From the NCBI GenBank assembly GCA_001796355.1, contig MGMG01000067.1, forward strand, positions 1 to 43,953: a stretch of 43,953 bases of DNA, read 5' to 3'. Below are positions 1-8,820 of this stretch, piece after piece. The translations under genes were made by a program, and so were the position numbers. This stretch comes from Chloroflexi bacterium GWB2_54_36 (GTDB lineage: Bacteria; Chloroflexota; Anaerolineae; Anaerolineales; Anaerolineaceae). Numbering within the stretch: position 1 is the stretch's first letter; every line of letters starts with the position of its first letter. The notes below the pieces were generated by a model. It was not told the DNA's origin, made no database searches, and saw nothing but the letters and a program-made list of their open reading frames with translations.

Positions 1-677
1 TAATCAATTTTATGGTTGGAACAAAGGTATCCTGATTTGCATCGGACGGATCGAACGCACCGGCTTGTATGTAGAGTAAGCTTTAGCTTGCCCATTCAGC
101 TTGGACAAGCTAAAGCTTATCCTACAATAGCCCATCGCTTTAAACAGCGCCAAGGCGACGCTGTTCGATCAGGTAATCAATTTTATGGTTGGAACAAAGG
201 TATCCTGATTTGCATCGGACGGATCGAACGCACCGGCTTGTATGTAGAGTAAGCTTTAGCTTGCCCATTCAGCCTGGACAAGCTAAAGCTTATCCTACAA
301 TGCCCCATCGCTTTAAACAGCGCCAGGGTGACGCTGTTCGATCAGGCCATCAATTTTATGGGTGGGACAAAGGTATCCTGATTTGCATCGGCCGGATCGA
401 ACGCACCAGCATGTATGTAGGGTAAGCTTCAGCTTGCCCATTCAGCCTGGACAAGCTAAAGCTTATCCTACAATGCCCCATCGCTTTAAACAGCGCCAAG
501 GCGACGCTGTTCGATCAGGTAATCAATTTTATGGTTGGGACAAAGGTATCCTGATTTGCATCGGCCGGATCGAACGCACCAGCTGTATGTAGGGTAAGCT
601 TCAGCTTGCCCATTTAGCCTGGACAAGCTAAAGCTTATCCTACAATAGCCCATCGCTTAAAACAGCGCCAATATTTC
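1..677. repeat. 173-bp tandem repeat array, about 3.8 copies
   Basis: Copies start at 1, 174, 347 and 520, so the period is exactly 173 bp. The last copy has a 1-base deletion and fades out inside the 3' end of the HAD phosphatase gene. Each unit holds two facing copies of an imperfect palindrome built on AAGCT-nn-AGCTT, edged by GTAGG on one side and CCTAC on the other, plus a second small palindrome around CAGCG/CGCTG. The array may continue past the left edge of the window. Open frames of about 78 codons inside it simply repeat with the period and are not believed to be genes. Confidence 0.95.
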
Positions 678-1313
678 TTCGGGCTGATCGAATATGGCAT
701 CCGGGGTATGCGTGCGGAACATTTCCGCCGCAGTATAACCCCAGGTAACCGCGCCAAAGGCGATGCCGGCCTGCTGAGCGGATTTAAGGTCGCGCACCTC
801 ATCACCCAGGCACAACGCCTGGTTGGGCGGGGTGTTGGTTGCCTTTAGCACCTTTTCGAATTTGGTTTTTTTGCCAAAGATCGACACGCCGCATTCGAAT
901 GCCTCAAAATGCGCGGCATTGCGCGGTCCCAACACCTGGCGGATATTCTGCTCGTCATTGGACGAGACTACCGCCAGTTTGATTCCCGATTCGATTAGCG
1001 TATCCAGCACCTTTTGCATGCCATCCACCAGCCGGATATTTTCGATCTGGCTGGCCATTTTCTTTTGTACGTGACTGCCGATTCGCACCATTTTCCAGAT
1101 GGGGATTTTGAATTCCCGGGAAATGTGGTGAATATCCACCTTGCGCAGCTGCTCCAGCGCCGATTTTTCCAACCGCGGGAGTTTAAACTGGATTGCCAAC
1201 TCATCGAAGATCGACAAAAACCACGGGTATGAATCCGCCAATGTGCCGTCAAAATCAAAAATGACCAGCTGGTAACCAGGTGGAGCGGTTGATAGTTCAG
1301 CCATGAGTTGCAT
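657..1313 (-). CDS. HAD-superfamily hydrolase, phosphoglycolate phosphatase-like
   Basis: A cytosolic HAD hydrolase of about 218 residues, most like the Gph/HAD_2 group; the substrate is unknown. Motif I is FDFDGTLAD near residues 19-27, giving the nucleophile Asp20 and acid/base Asp22. Motif II is VVSSN in the middle. The Mg-binding motif is LGDEVRDLKSAQQAG near the C-terminus. The frame is open further upstream (to 1448), but that extension is basic and unlike the family, so I start at the Met 19 residues before motif I; a second Met three codons later (1304) is equally possible. No clear Shine-Dalgarno decides it. The stop codon lies inside the last, degenerate unit of the 173-bp array, so the array abuts or overlaps the gene end. 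Confidence 0.85.
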   Translation of the reverse strand: MQLMAELSTAPPGYQLVIFDFDGTLADSYPWFLSIFDELAIQFKLPRLEKSALEQLRKVDIHHISREFKIPIWKMVRIGSHVQKKMASQIENIRLVDGMQKVLDTLIESGIKLAVVSSNDEQNIRQVLGPRNAAHFEAFECGVSIFGKKTKFEKVLKATNTPPNQALCLGDEVRDLKSAQQAGIAFGAVTWGYTAAEMFRTHTPDAIFDQPEEILALF

Positions 1314-1614
1314 TCTAACCGAGGAATGGATTTTGTGCTTGTGAAATAAAGGGAAAATCCATTTAATCCCCGCTGCCCGAAAGATGAATCGTCTGAAAAG
1401 CGCAAAACTTGATTCGTGACCTGGCTGCGAAACCCTTACGGGAAACAATCGTTCAAGCTCAAGGCAGCACCAACGACCTGAACGAATCGTGCCAAATTCG
1501 CGGTAGAATTGGGCGTTCCCCCAATCAGATTCCCTCAGGCTTTCCTGCTCGATACCGAACCTGTTCGCTGACGCCAGGGTTATTTAAGATATCCTCATGC
1601 GGAGTATGGATTAA
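1314..1614. other. intergenic region between divergent genes
   Basis: About 300 bp separating the HAD gene from the lipid kinase. It must contain promoters for both strands, but I see no convincing -35/-10 pair. A GGAG-like Shine-Dalgarno lies near 1600, ahead of the kinase start. No gene or repeat recognised. Confidence 0.5.
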
Positions 1615-2553
1615 ATGAATAAAGCGCTGCTTATATATAATTCGAAGGCGGGGAACGGCGTCGCCGCCGGCAAACTGGTGCACGTTCAAGAACTTTTGCA
1701 GCAGGCCGGGATTGATTTTGACCTGGTTATCACCGACAGTCCGGGCCATGCCATATCGCTGACTCGCCAGGCCGCTGAAGACGGTTATACGGTGGTTATC
1801 GCTGCCGGGGGAGACGGGACCGTCAACGAGGTGGTAAACGGATTAATGCAGGCGAAATTGAATGGAAACGGCCGCCCGGCGCTGGCGGTACTGCCGGTCG
1901 GGCGCGGAAATGATTTTGCGTACGGCGTCGGCATCCCTCAGGAAACTGCCGCCGCGGTGAGCGTGTTGGCGGGTGGTCATCGCCGCAAAATCGATCTGGG
2001 TCGTTTTGTCGGGGGAGACTATCCCCAGGGACGGTATTTTGCCAACGGCGTTGGCCTGGGATTTGATACCGTCGTCGGGTTCGAGGCTGCCAAAATCAAG
2101 TGGCTGCACGGTGCAGCTTCCTACCTGGTGGCGCTGGTGCGTACCATCTTCTTATATGCAAAAGCTCCGGTATATGAAATCGTCATGGACGGTGAAACCC
2201 TGCGCCAACCCTTTCTGATGGTGTCGATCATGAACGGGCGCCGCATGGGCGGATCATTTTACATGACGCCAGACAGCGACCCGGCAGACGAGATTTTCGA
2301 TCTTTGTCTGGCCGGGCAGGTCAGCCAGTTGGCCATCCTGCCGCTGGCAATCAAATTTTTCAGCGGCACACAGGCTAAGCATCCAGCAGTGCGCATGGCA
2401 AAAGCGCGGCAGATTAGCGTACGGGCCATTCAGGGCGCCATCCCGGCGCACGCAGACGGCGAGACCATCTGCACGGCCGGGCAGGAATTGTTTGTTGAGT
2501 TGATTCCTGGCTCACTGGAAGTCATAACTATCCCCGACGGGGCGACGGCATGA
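1615..2553 (+). CDS. YegS/BmrU-family lipid kinase (diacylglycerol kinase-like)
   Basis: A 312-residue protein of the diacylglycerol/sphingosine kinase family (DAGK catalytic domain). It should phosphorylate a lipid hydroxyl with ATP at the inner face of the membrane. The N-terminus (KALLIYNSKAGNG) is the usual nucleotide-binding start. GGDGTVNEVVNGL at residues 65-77 is the signature loop. PVGRGNDFA near 94-102 matches the family's PLGTGNDFA segment. The start is preceded by a GGAG-like ribosome site. The gene overlaps plsC by 4 bp (ATGA), so the two are translationally coupled and probably act together in phospholipid or phosphatidate metabolism. The exact lipid substrate cannot be read from the sequence. 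Confidence 0.93.
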   Translation: MNKALLIYNSKAGNGVAAGKLVHVQELLQQAGIDFDLVITDSPGHAISLTRQAAEDGYTVVIAAGGDGTVNEVVNGLMQAKLNGNGRPALAVLPVGRGNDFAYGVGIPQETAAAVSVLAGGHRRKIDLGRFVGGDYPQGRYFANGVGLGFDTVVGFEAAKIKWLHGAASYLVALVRTIFLYAKAPVYEIVMDGETLRQPFLMVSIMNGRRMGGSFYMTPDSDPADEIFDLCLAGQVSQLAILPLAIKFFSGTQAKHPAVRMAKARQISVRAIQGAIPAHADGETICTAGQELFVELIPGSLEVITIPDGATA

Positions 2554-3221
2554 ACCGCAGAGCGCGCCTGATGAATTGGTTCTTGCGGCTTGTTTTCCAG
2601 GCTGTCTGCCGCATCGACCTTGAGGTAATCAAGAAAATTCCTACCAGCGGTCCTTTGATCGTTGTCTGCAATCACATTAATTTTCTGGAAGCGCCGGTGC
2701 TGTTACCGCATTTGGATAACCCTGCGGTCACCAGCGTGGCCAAAAAGGAAAGCTGGAAGAATCCGCTTTTTAAATTCCTCTTTGACCGCTGGGAGATTAT
2801 CCCCATTGACCGGGATGCGGTGGACCGCGAAGCTTTCCGCCGTTCGCTGGCGGCTCTCGACCAGGGAAAAATTTTGGTCGTTTTCCCGGAGGGTACGCGC
2901 AGCAAGGACGGTCGCATGCTGCCGGGCAAGCCGGGAGTGGTCACCATGGTGATGCGCAGCGGCGTGTCCATCCTGCCGGTTGGCTTTCACGGGTACGAAA
3001 ATTTTTGGGAAAACCTGAAACGCCTGCGCGCGACAGATTTTCATATCGCTCTGGGTACGCCTTTTCACATCCACTTAAATGGAGATGCACCCTCGCGCGA
3101 TGTACGCCAGGCTGTGACCGATGAGATTATGTATAAGATTGCCGAGCTGCTGCCGGAGCGCTACCGCGGGCACTACCAGTTCAATGGCGCGGTGAATTAC
3201 CGTTATGCCGTAGCGGATTGA
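2550..3221 (+). CDS. plsC: 1-acyl-sn-glycerol-3-phosphate acyltransferase (PlsC family)
   Basis: A 223-residue acyltransferase expected to acylate lysophosphatidate to phosphatidate at the cytoplasmic membrane. FPEGTRS at 112-118 is the second conserved block. Further family blocks are VAKKES near 63-68 and IIPIDRD near 83-89. The catalytic block reads NHINFLE at 41-47: His42 is present, but the usual HX4D has Glu at position 47. An acidic residue is kept, so activity is plausible but not assured. It is coupled to the upstream lipid kinase by an ATGA overlap. The length is normal for a minimal PlsC. Confidence 0.92.
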   Translation: MNRRARLMNWFLRLVFQAVCRIDLEVIKKIPTSGPLIVVCNHINFLEAPVLLPHLDNPAVTSVAKKESWKNPLFKFLFDRWEIIPIDRDAVDREAFRRSLAALDQGKILVVFPEGTRSKDGRMLPGKPGVVTMVMRSGVSILPVGFHGYENFWENLKRLRATDFHIALGTPFHIHLNGDAPSRDVRQAVTDEIMYKIAELLPERYRGHYQFNGAVNYRYAVAD

Positions 3222-3337
3222 CCGCGTTAAAATTACCTGTGCTATTGTCACCAAGCGCAACCGTAGGTTGGATGGAGGGCATGGCACAGCGGCTCTTTTT
3301 TAGATCCTATGCGCAGCCCGAAATCCAACAATCCCGG

Positions 3338-3751
3338 CTACTGCTGCTTCATCTGACAGTTCAACATCCAGTTGATGCCAAAACGGTCGGTGAGCATGCC
3401 AAAGCGGGCGCCCCAAAAAGTTGTATCCAGTGGCATGGTGACTTTTCCGCCGGCTGCCAAAGCGGTGAACAGCCGGTCCTGCTCGTTCATGTCGCTTAGG
3501 TCCACGCTCAAAGTGACCATGGTGCCCGCTTCCGCCACGAAGCCCGGCATGCCGTCCGATGCCATAAAATGGACATCCTCGGCTTTGAAGTCGGCATGGA
3601 TGATGTTGTTCTTGAACCTGTCCTCAACCTGCATATTGGCTTCGGCAAAAGTCTGCATGGACAGGATTTCGCCCTTGAAGGTTTCTTTATAAAAGTTAAT
3701 CGCCTCACGGCAGTTGCCGGCGAAACTAAGGTATGGATTCAAGCTTTTCAT
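3338..3751 (-). CDS. VOC-family protein, PhnB-like
   Basis: A 137-residue protein of the PhnB / 3-demethylubiquinone-9 3-methyltransferase-like branch of the vicinal-oxygen-chelate superfamily. Its N-terminus (LNPYLSFAGNCREAINFYKETF) is the typical first beta-alpha-beta module, and it ends with the family-typical FGINWMLN. An open frame reaches further upstream, but the Met at 3751 follows a good AGGAG site, so I start there. These proteins are often annotated as glyoxalase-like, but the real substrate is unknown. It stands alone between convergent plsC and a membrane protein. A second paralogue is at 9535-10008. Confidence 0.88.
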   Translation of the reverse strand: MKSLNPYLSFAGNCREAINFYKETFKGEILSMQTFAEANMQVEDRFKNNIIHADFKAEDVHFMASDGMPGFVAEAGTMVTLSVDLSDMNEQDRLFTALAAGGKVTMPLDTTFWGARFGMLTDRFGINWMLNCQMKQQ

Positions 3752-3871
3752 GAGGTTTTCTCCTGGAAAGGGTATTATATTGAAACAGTTCAGGCTTGCA
3801 AGGAATATAAATATACACCGAATGCACGTCAATTACAATAATGTTTATAAAAATTATCAATATTATTTGAA

Positions 3872-4798
3872 CTAAGGGAGTTTATCAATAGTTGGAAGGT
3901 CAGATCCGATTTGTGGATTTATTGCTGGGACAGGTACATTCTCTGCCATCTTTTGGGTTAATTTCATGCGTTTGCCGAAATATATTCCCAGCCAAATACA
4001 CGCGGCCAGGACATTGCCCATCCGCCAGCCGATCGGTCCGACCCAATTTGCGAGCAGGGGAGTCCAGGAGACGAACCAGGTTACGACCATCCAAATGGGA
4101 TTCATCCGCGCCAGGGATGGCATAAGTAAAATGAAGTGATAGGGGAACAAATGAGGTGTTACAAAACTGCCGGCAGCCATTAGTAAATCTTCATCGCCGC
4201 GCGACAGCCACAACAAGGGCAAGGCAATGATGATGCCCCACGGGAACAAAGATATATCTTGCACCCACTCCACCCGCCATTCCGGTGTCAATGTATTCAT
4301 GAAGTTGAGGGGCCATAAACCCCAGAGCGCAAGGGAAATCAACCCCCACACAACCCCTGCGATCATGGATCTCTTTTTCGCAAGCAAAGCGAAAGCTGCA
4401 AGCTGCGGTTTCATGGCCGCCAGTGGAACGCCCCACGGCAAAAGCAGCAACCCGGCCAAAACCAGTCCGTCCAGATTTCCCAGATAGAGAACCCACATCG
4501 TTGGCAGAGACAGGATCGCCAACGCGATCGGCCAGGGAGAACGGTTATACCGGAACGACCGGTAAATGATAGCAAATAAAGTAATGGCTACAACCAGCGG
4601 CCAATTTAAAAATTTTAGAATGACGGGTGTCCAAGGGGTCCAGACCGGACTTACTGCTCCTTTCGAAAAAAATATGACCCAATCGAACCCTTCCGGCAGG
4701 AACAAACCCACGATGTAACAAAATCCAAAAAGGGAGACCCAACCAAGCCATTTTCTCCACGATGCTTTTTGCTCAGCCAGATATTGTTTTATCTGCAT
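3872..4798 (-). CDS. multi-pass membrane protein, possibly GT-C/GT87-like
   Basis: A 308-residue hydrophobic protein with about eight membrane segments and a polar C-terminal tail of about 30 residues. The central stretch GNLDGLVLAGLLLLPW followed by AAMKPQ recalls the loop and KPQ motif of the DUF2029/GT87 polyprenyl-phosphate mannosyltransferase-like family. The usual catalytic Asp motif in the first loop is not evident and the protein is shorter than typical GT87 members, so this is only a suggestion. It starts with ATG behind an AGGAT site. No partner gene is adjacent on the same strand. Confidence 0.7.
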   Translation of the reverse strand: MQIKQYLAEQKASWRKWLGWVSLFGFCYIVGLFLPEGFDWVIFFSKGAVSPVWTPWTPVILKFLNWPLVVAITLFAIIYRSFRYNRSPWPIALAILSLPTMWVLYLGNLDGLVLAGLLLLPWGVPLAAMKPQLAAFALLAKKRSMIAGVVWGLISLALWGLWPLNFMNTLTPEWRVEWVQDISLFPWGIIIALPLLWLSRGDEDLLMAAGSFVTPHLFPYHFILLMPSLARMNPIWMVVTWFVSWTPLLANWVGPIGWRMGNVLAACIWLGIYFGKRMKLTQKMAENVPVPAINPQIGSDLPTIDKLP

Positions 4799-5025
4799 TT
4801 TTATCCTGTCCTCATCCGTTCATGATTTTGCAAAACCACATATCCACTATATTAATCAAAAATCATTCCTCAACCCCAGCGGCAGGCTTTAATGTTGCAA
4901 TATGCCTTGACGGCTGCCCGATGCATGAATTCATGGCTCTTGGAATAGGATGGCCTGATTGGGTTGTGAACCAGCCAATGAAAGGTGCAACTCCACCAGA
5001 CTTACTTGCTGCCGGTAGTTATCCC

Positions 5026-5373
5026 TCAGACATCTTTCGGGTGCTCGATCGCGTGGACGATGATCAACTTCAGATCTGCCAATGGCAGCGGCTCGGAATT
5101 CTTGAAATTCAGGCTGCCTTTCCCACCTTTAACTTTTGGGTGCAGTGCTCTAAATTCAGCCAGGTGGCCAGGCCCGTTGGTATAAATCGAGACGCCGTCC
5201 TTCCAAAAGCCCAACCCGACCCAACCTGATTTAGCTTTGTAGATCGGGATTCCGTAGGAAATGGCGCTGGTCGCTTCGGGGTATAGCTCCATCACCAGCA
5301 CATGCATTTGGTTGAAGTAAGATTTGCTGGCCTCGGGCACGGCATCAAAAAAGCGCTGAACATCTGTGTTCAC
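5026..5373 (-). CDS. DUF1801 (YdhG/frataxin-like fold) protein
   Basis: A 115-residue cytosolic protein with the DUF1801 pattern: an N-terminal helix (VQRFFDAVPEASKSYF), then YPEATSAISYGIPIYK, the most conserved segment of the family, and a final LKLIIVHAI helix. Bacillus members were proposed as iron chaperones because of frataxin-like structure, but the function here is unproven. Translation starts at GTG, supported by an AGGAG site eight bases upstream. It is a single gene with no same-strand partner close by. Confidence 0.87.
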   Translation of the reverse strand: MNTDVQRFFDAVPEASKSYFNQMHVLVMELYPEATSAISYGIPIYKAKSGWVGLGFWKDGVSIYTNGPGHLAEFRALHPKVKGGKGSLNFKNSEPLPLADLKLIIVHAIEHPKDV

Positions 5374-5431
5374 GACAACTCCTGATTTCCGTTATCTGGC
5401 GGCAAGGATTTTGAACGGTAGGATAAGTATA

Positions 5432-5455
5432 GTAGGGTGCGTTACGAACGCACCC
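5432..5455. repeat. GTAGG-edged intergenic palindrome
   Basis: Perfect 8-bp arms GGTGCGTT and AACGCACC surround a 3-base centre, with GTAG on the left. An AATTTTTTT run follows on the plus strand, so it could terminate plus-strand transcription, though no plus-strand gene lies upstream. Confidence 0.7.
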
Positions 5456-5607
5456 AATTTTTTTCATTTAAAATATTCTCGTGCCGGAATATCGACGCTT
5501 GTTCGTTCCCGGAGGAATGTATTTCTTTACGGTCGTTACCTGCAATCGTGAATCCTTCCTCGTTTCGGAACAAAACCGGCAATGAATGATTAAACGAAAA
5601 CACAATG

Positions 5608-5693
5608 GGGTTGTCCCAATAGTAATCATTTGTCAATTTTTACCCCATATATACGGGACGGGCATGAAAGCCCGCCCGGTTTTGGGACAGCCC
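5608..5693. repeat. 86-bp element with terminal inverted repeats (MITE-like)
   Basis: The left end GGGTTGTCCCAA and right end TTGGGACAGCCC are inverted copies with one mismatch. Inside is a GGGC/GCCC hairpin close to the right end. No coding capacity. The ends resemble those of some insertion sequences, so it may be a small non-autonomous remnant; a second element of nearly the same size lies at 20951-21037. No target duplication was identified. Confidence 0.4.
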
Positions 5694-5718
5694 TCTACTC
5701 TACCTATCGCAAGCCTTT

Positions 5719-5752
5719 AGCAGTCCCCTGGATAAATTCCAGGGGAACTGCT
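5719..5752 (-). terminator. strong hairpin downstream of alpha/beta hydrolase
   Basis: A 14-bp stem with one bulged base: AGCAGT-CCCCTGGA pairs with TCCAGGGG-a-ACTGCT around a 5-base loop. It starts 24 bp after the hydrolase stop codon. No U-run follows on the minus strand, so intrinsic termination is uncertain; it may instead protect the transcript 3' end. Confidence 0.4.
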
Positions 5753-5775
5753 GCCATGACCCGGAACTCCAACCG

Positions 5776-6690
5776 TTAATTGCTGCCGCTGAAAAAATCT
5801 TGCAGGGTCTGCGTATAAAAATCCGGCGTACTTATGTAAGGAAAATGGCCGTTATCGACGGTCACAACCTGCGCGGAGGGGTAGGTGGTTTTCAACTGCT
5901 CGCGCAAAGTGGCTTCCACCAACGGATCGTTGCTGGCTTCGATGATCAATAATGGGATCGCGGTATCGGTCGGCGGATCAAATTTTTCCACGATGCAGGC
6001 GTAGCGTGCGGCAACCTGGGCTTTACGCATCCGTCCGGCGCTGATTTCATTCAAAAAGGCCAGCGTCATCTCATCATTTCCGGAGGCGGGATAAATACTG
6101 CTGGCGAAGCTGCCGCGCAAAACCTTCATCACCAGCCATTCAGGCAGGTATGGGATCAGGCTGCCGATGGTTCCGTTCTTCTCCTTGATCAGGTCGTTTG
6201 GCGGGAAAGTGTTGGCAAGCACAGCTTTTTCAATCCGTTCCGGGTTACGGCTGGCCAGGTACTGGGCAAAATAGCCGCCCAGCGAGGTGCCGACCACATT
6301 GAATTTGTCGACCCCTTCCTGAGCAAGGATTGCCAGCAGGCCGTTTTCCATTTTTGCCAGCGAAGCGGCAGCCGGGTAAGTGACAGCAATAACCCGGTAG
6401 CTGTCCTTGAGCGCTTCGATCTGTTGCCACCAGATGTCGTAGGAGCCGGTCATGCCGTGCAGGAATACAATCGTTTGCGTGCCGGCGCCGGTTGAAAGAT
6501 ATTCCCACTTTAACCCGTCAACCTCCAACGACGCCGGCGGGTTGTTGATCCGGAACGCTTGAAGACTTTCCACCTGGCTGGCCGGAGCCAGGGCATACGC
6601 CTGGGAAAATTCCTGGCGGGGGACCGGCCATAAATAGACACCGGCCAGGATAAGGATGATCAACAGGGGGATAAAAATGGCTCGCCGCAT
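5776..6690 (-). CDS. membrane-anchored alpha/beta hydrolase
   Basis: A 304-residue alpha/beta-hydrolase-fold enzyme. An N-terminal hydrophobic segment at residues 4-22 acts as a signal or anchor, so the catalytic part is probably outside the cytoplasm. FLHGM at 76-80 is the oxyanion-hole loop. GTSLG at 134-138 is the nucleophile elbow, with Ser136. The acid is likely Asp255 in EASNDPLV and the base His282 in DNGHFPY. The substrate cannot be inferred; esterase or lipase-like activity is a fair guess. A GAGGAT ribosome site precedes the ATG. A strong hairpin follows the stop. Confidence 0.88.
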   Translation of the reverse strand: MRRAIFIPLLIILILAGVYLWPVPRQEFSQAYALAPASQVESLQAFRINNPPASLEVDGLKWEYLSTGAGTQTIVFLHGMTGSYDIWWQQIEALKDSYRVIAVTYPAAASLAKMENGLLAILAQEGVDKFNVVGTSLGGYFAQYLASRNPERIEKAVLANTFPPNDLIKEKNGTIGSLIPYLPEWLVMKVLRGSFASSIYPASGNDEMTLAFLNEISAGRMRKAQVAARYACIVEKFDPPTDTAIPLLIIEASNDPLVEATLREQLKTTYPSAQVVTVDNGHFPYISTPDFYTQTLQDFFSGSN

Positions 6691-6868
6691 AGGATCCTCG
6701 ATGATTGGAATTTACGTTCACGGTATGAAACCCCTGATGGCGTTTTTGGTTGCCTGCCAGGATTTAATCAGGTTCTTTGGGCTGAAACAGCCGGTCAGGC
6801 TCCAACCCGTTCCGGGCAGACCTTTCAGGACAGGGATACTTCCTTGCCGCGCTTGACCTCTTGCGACC

Positions 6869-8380
6869 TCAGCGCCCGGAGTTGATCAATCGCTGGAAAA
6901 CCCCTGAAATTTCAGCATCATACGCGTTCAATAATAAGAGCGCCGCAATGATCAATGCAACTGCAATAAAAACGGTCTGATTCCGACCAGATCGGCGACC
7001 GTGCTGCAATTTAAAGATTCTCTTCCGGGCTGCCGCCAGGTCCCTTGGAACGGCATATTGCACATTTTTCACACGCGCCTTGGGGTGCACCGCGCAGCGC
7101 CGTTCAGGGGTTAACTCGACAACTGCCTTGCAGCGCAGACAATAACCGATTGCGCTGGCCTTGCCCGTGGTCAATAACTCTGTGAGTTGCTCGGCTACCT
7201 TTGGCTTGCCAGCTTCGACTTTTTGCATGACGGTCAATTTTCCGGCAAGCACATCGGCAGGGATGACATACTCGACCTCGCGCCCCTTGGTTTTTGGATG
7301 GATCTGGCAATGCTCATCTTTGTCCAAAACATCAACCTCGTTGCACTTTGGACAGTATCCGATAGCCAGCGCTTTGCCCGAATATAAAATCGTTTTAATT
7401 TGGGAGGATCGGCGGCCCGCGGCATACGTACCGGAATCCGCGCCGGTGAACATTTTTACCGCATCAGCTTCACCCTTGAAAGCGTCTTGCGCCGTGGCAA
7501 GCGTCAGGCGGTCGCGAGCGGCATCCTCTGCAAACCCGACCATTTCGTATAATTGTGCGCGCTGTTTTAACAGATTGTCCTGCTCTTTATCCGGCGCAAT
7601 CTCCATCGCGCTTTCCACATCCGCCAGCGCCTGCCACGGGTTGAGTTGGATATGCCGTTTGGCGCGGTTGATGTACTTGACATATTCCGGGGTTCTGCGG
7701 AGGGGTACAACAATCGCAGTGATGAATGCGATAACGGTTGCCAGGCCTAATACTACCGGATTCAAGAAGGCATCCAGAATCGGGATATCGGGAGCCGAGC
7801 CCGGGTTTTGGATATAAAAACGGTATAGCAAGTACCCAAAAAGACCGGCTGCTATGACCGATGAGAAGAAGGTGCTGAAACGGGCGCCTGCGCCTTCGGC
7901 GGGCAGCAGCTTTGCATCGCACTTCTGACAACGTACCGCGCTGGATGGGTTTTCCGCCTTGCATTTCTGGCAATGAATGCGAGCCTCTCCGCGTACTGGC
8001 GCTGGCGTTGCAATCTCAGCCGAATCCATCATGGGCGCTTCAGGTTGTGATGTTTCGGCCGGCGCCGTTTCCACCGTCACTGCGGGAACATTTTTTGCTG
8101 GTTGGACTGCTTCCGCCTGAGACTCAACGGGTTGTACGTTGGCCGGCGCCGATTCAATTTCAGCGAGTGGTGCGTCGGCCGGTGTAGCCGCCAAAGTCTG
8201 CGCAATCTCTACAAAACGGGGACAGGGATCGGCAGATTCCTCCCCCAACACTGCCAGGAGCGGTCTGGGCCAGGATTCAACGGCAAAAGCCCGGCATCGG
8301 TTGATATTCGGAACATAATTTATGCATACCGGGCACTGCACCGGATTGAATGGCACGTGTTGAGCGATTTGCATAGACAT
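6869..8380 (-). CDS. multi-domain zinc-ribbon membrane protein with duplicated C-terminal module
   Basis: A protein of about 503 residues, not recognised as a named family. In order: an N-terminal Cys cluster (CPVCINYV...CRAF), a Glu/Ala/Pro-rich linker, a zinc ribbon (CQKCKAEN...CQKCDAK), two adjacent hydrophobic segments, a helical region resembling tetratricopeptide repeats, then two copies of a ~60-residue module. Each module starts GKA-AIGYC-xx-C, has a second metal half-site (CQIH or CAVH) and ends in a VEYVIP/VQYAVP strand. A last hydrophobic segment lies near the C-terminus. The start at 8380 is chosen because AGGTG sits just upstream; an earlier in-frame Met at 8431 has none. A scaffold or sensor role is only inference. 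Confidence 0.8.
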   Translation of the reverse strand: MSMQIAQHVPFNPVQCPVCINYVPNINRCRAFAVESWPRPLLAVLGEESADPCPRFVEIAQTLAATPADAPLAEIESAPANVQPVESQAEAVQPAKNVPAVTVETAPAETSQPEAPMMDSAEIATPAPVRGEARIHCQKCKAENPSSAVRCQKCDAKLLPAEGAGARFSTFFSSVIAAGLFGYLLYRFYIQNPGSAPDIPILDAFLNPVVLGLATVIAFITAIVVPLRRTPEYVKYINRAKRHIQLNPWQALADVESAMEIAPDKEQDNLLKQRAQLYEMVGFAEDAARDRLTLATAQDAFKGEADAVKMFTGADSGTYAAGRRSSQIKTILYSGKALAIGYCPKCNEVDVLDKDEHCQIHPKTKGREVEYVIPADVLAGKLTVMQKVEAGKPKVAEQLTELLTTGKASAIGYCLRCKAVVELTPERRCAVHPKARVKNVQYAVPRDLAAARKRIFKLQHGRRSGRNQTVFIAVALIIAALLLLNAYDAEISGVFQRLINSGR

Positions 8381-8783
8381 TTCAACACCTCTTTCTTTGG
8401 TTTTGACTGGCTCGTTTTCCCGGTGATACACTTAGGTAGAGGTGCTTAAATATCAAGAACGCCGCTGGACGCAGGCCGCTAACCTTAATTTTTCCAACTC
8501 GGCTATTCATTCTCCCCACCCCGTACCTTTAATCCAATTGTATACATAATGATAAAAATGGGTGAATAAACCGGCCTTCAATATCCATGATGGCGGGTTT
8601 TGATATGTTTTGAGGTTGGGTGTCCCCTCACAGTCTTAAAAAATTACCCATTAATCGGCCCCAGAGTCTGCGATCAGAAGAACCGCCAACAAAAAATCCT
8701 TACAAACTCCCAATATGGATTATTCCCCTAAAAGTCTATTTATGTGGTATAGTATTGATGTCTTAGTAATAGGGTTGTCGTTT
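8381..8783. other. gene-free stretch upstream of RRM gene
   Basis: About 400 bp between divergent genes. No gene recognised. An extended -10-like word TGG-TATAGT at 8745-8753 could start a short leader RNA that runs into the hairpin at 8784-8820, but the matching -35 is poor. Confidence 0.4.
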
Positions 8784-8820
8784 TGCTGTCAAACCTCTTA
8801 TAGGTTGACAGCATTTTTTT
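8784..8820 (+). terminator. terminator-like hairpin in the 5' leader of the RRM gene
   Basis: Arms TGCTGTCAA-a-CCT and AGG-TTGACAGCA form an 11-12-bp stem with one bulged A and a 5-base loop, followed directly by seven T residues. It ends 35 bp before the RRM start codon, and no plus-strand gene lies upstream that would need terminating. It therefore looks like a leader attenuator, or the end of a short leader RNA, rather than an ordinary gene terminator. Confidence 0.7.

Larger units (their letters stand above)
5374..5775. other. 400-bp gene-free stretch of palindromes
   Basis: No gene recognised. It holds a GTAGG-edged palindrome, an 86-bp element with inverted ends, and a long hairpin just 3' of the alpha/beta hydrolase; these are listed separately. 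The partial core word GTAGGATAAG also appears near 5418. Confidence 0.7.

Noticed and set aside
16-592. Three similar ~77-codon open frames in the left array
   Set aside because: They recur with the 173-bp period and follow the repeat, have no ribosome sites, and encode nothing family-like.
1314-1448. N-terminal extension of the HAD phosphatase
   Set aside because: The extra 45 residues are basic and unlike the family, which starts shortly before the FDFDGTL motif.
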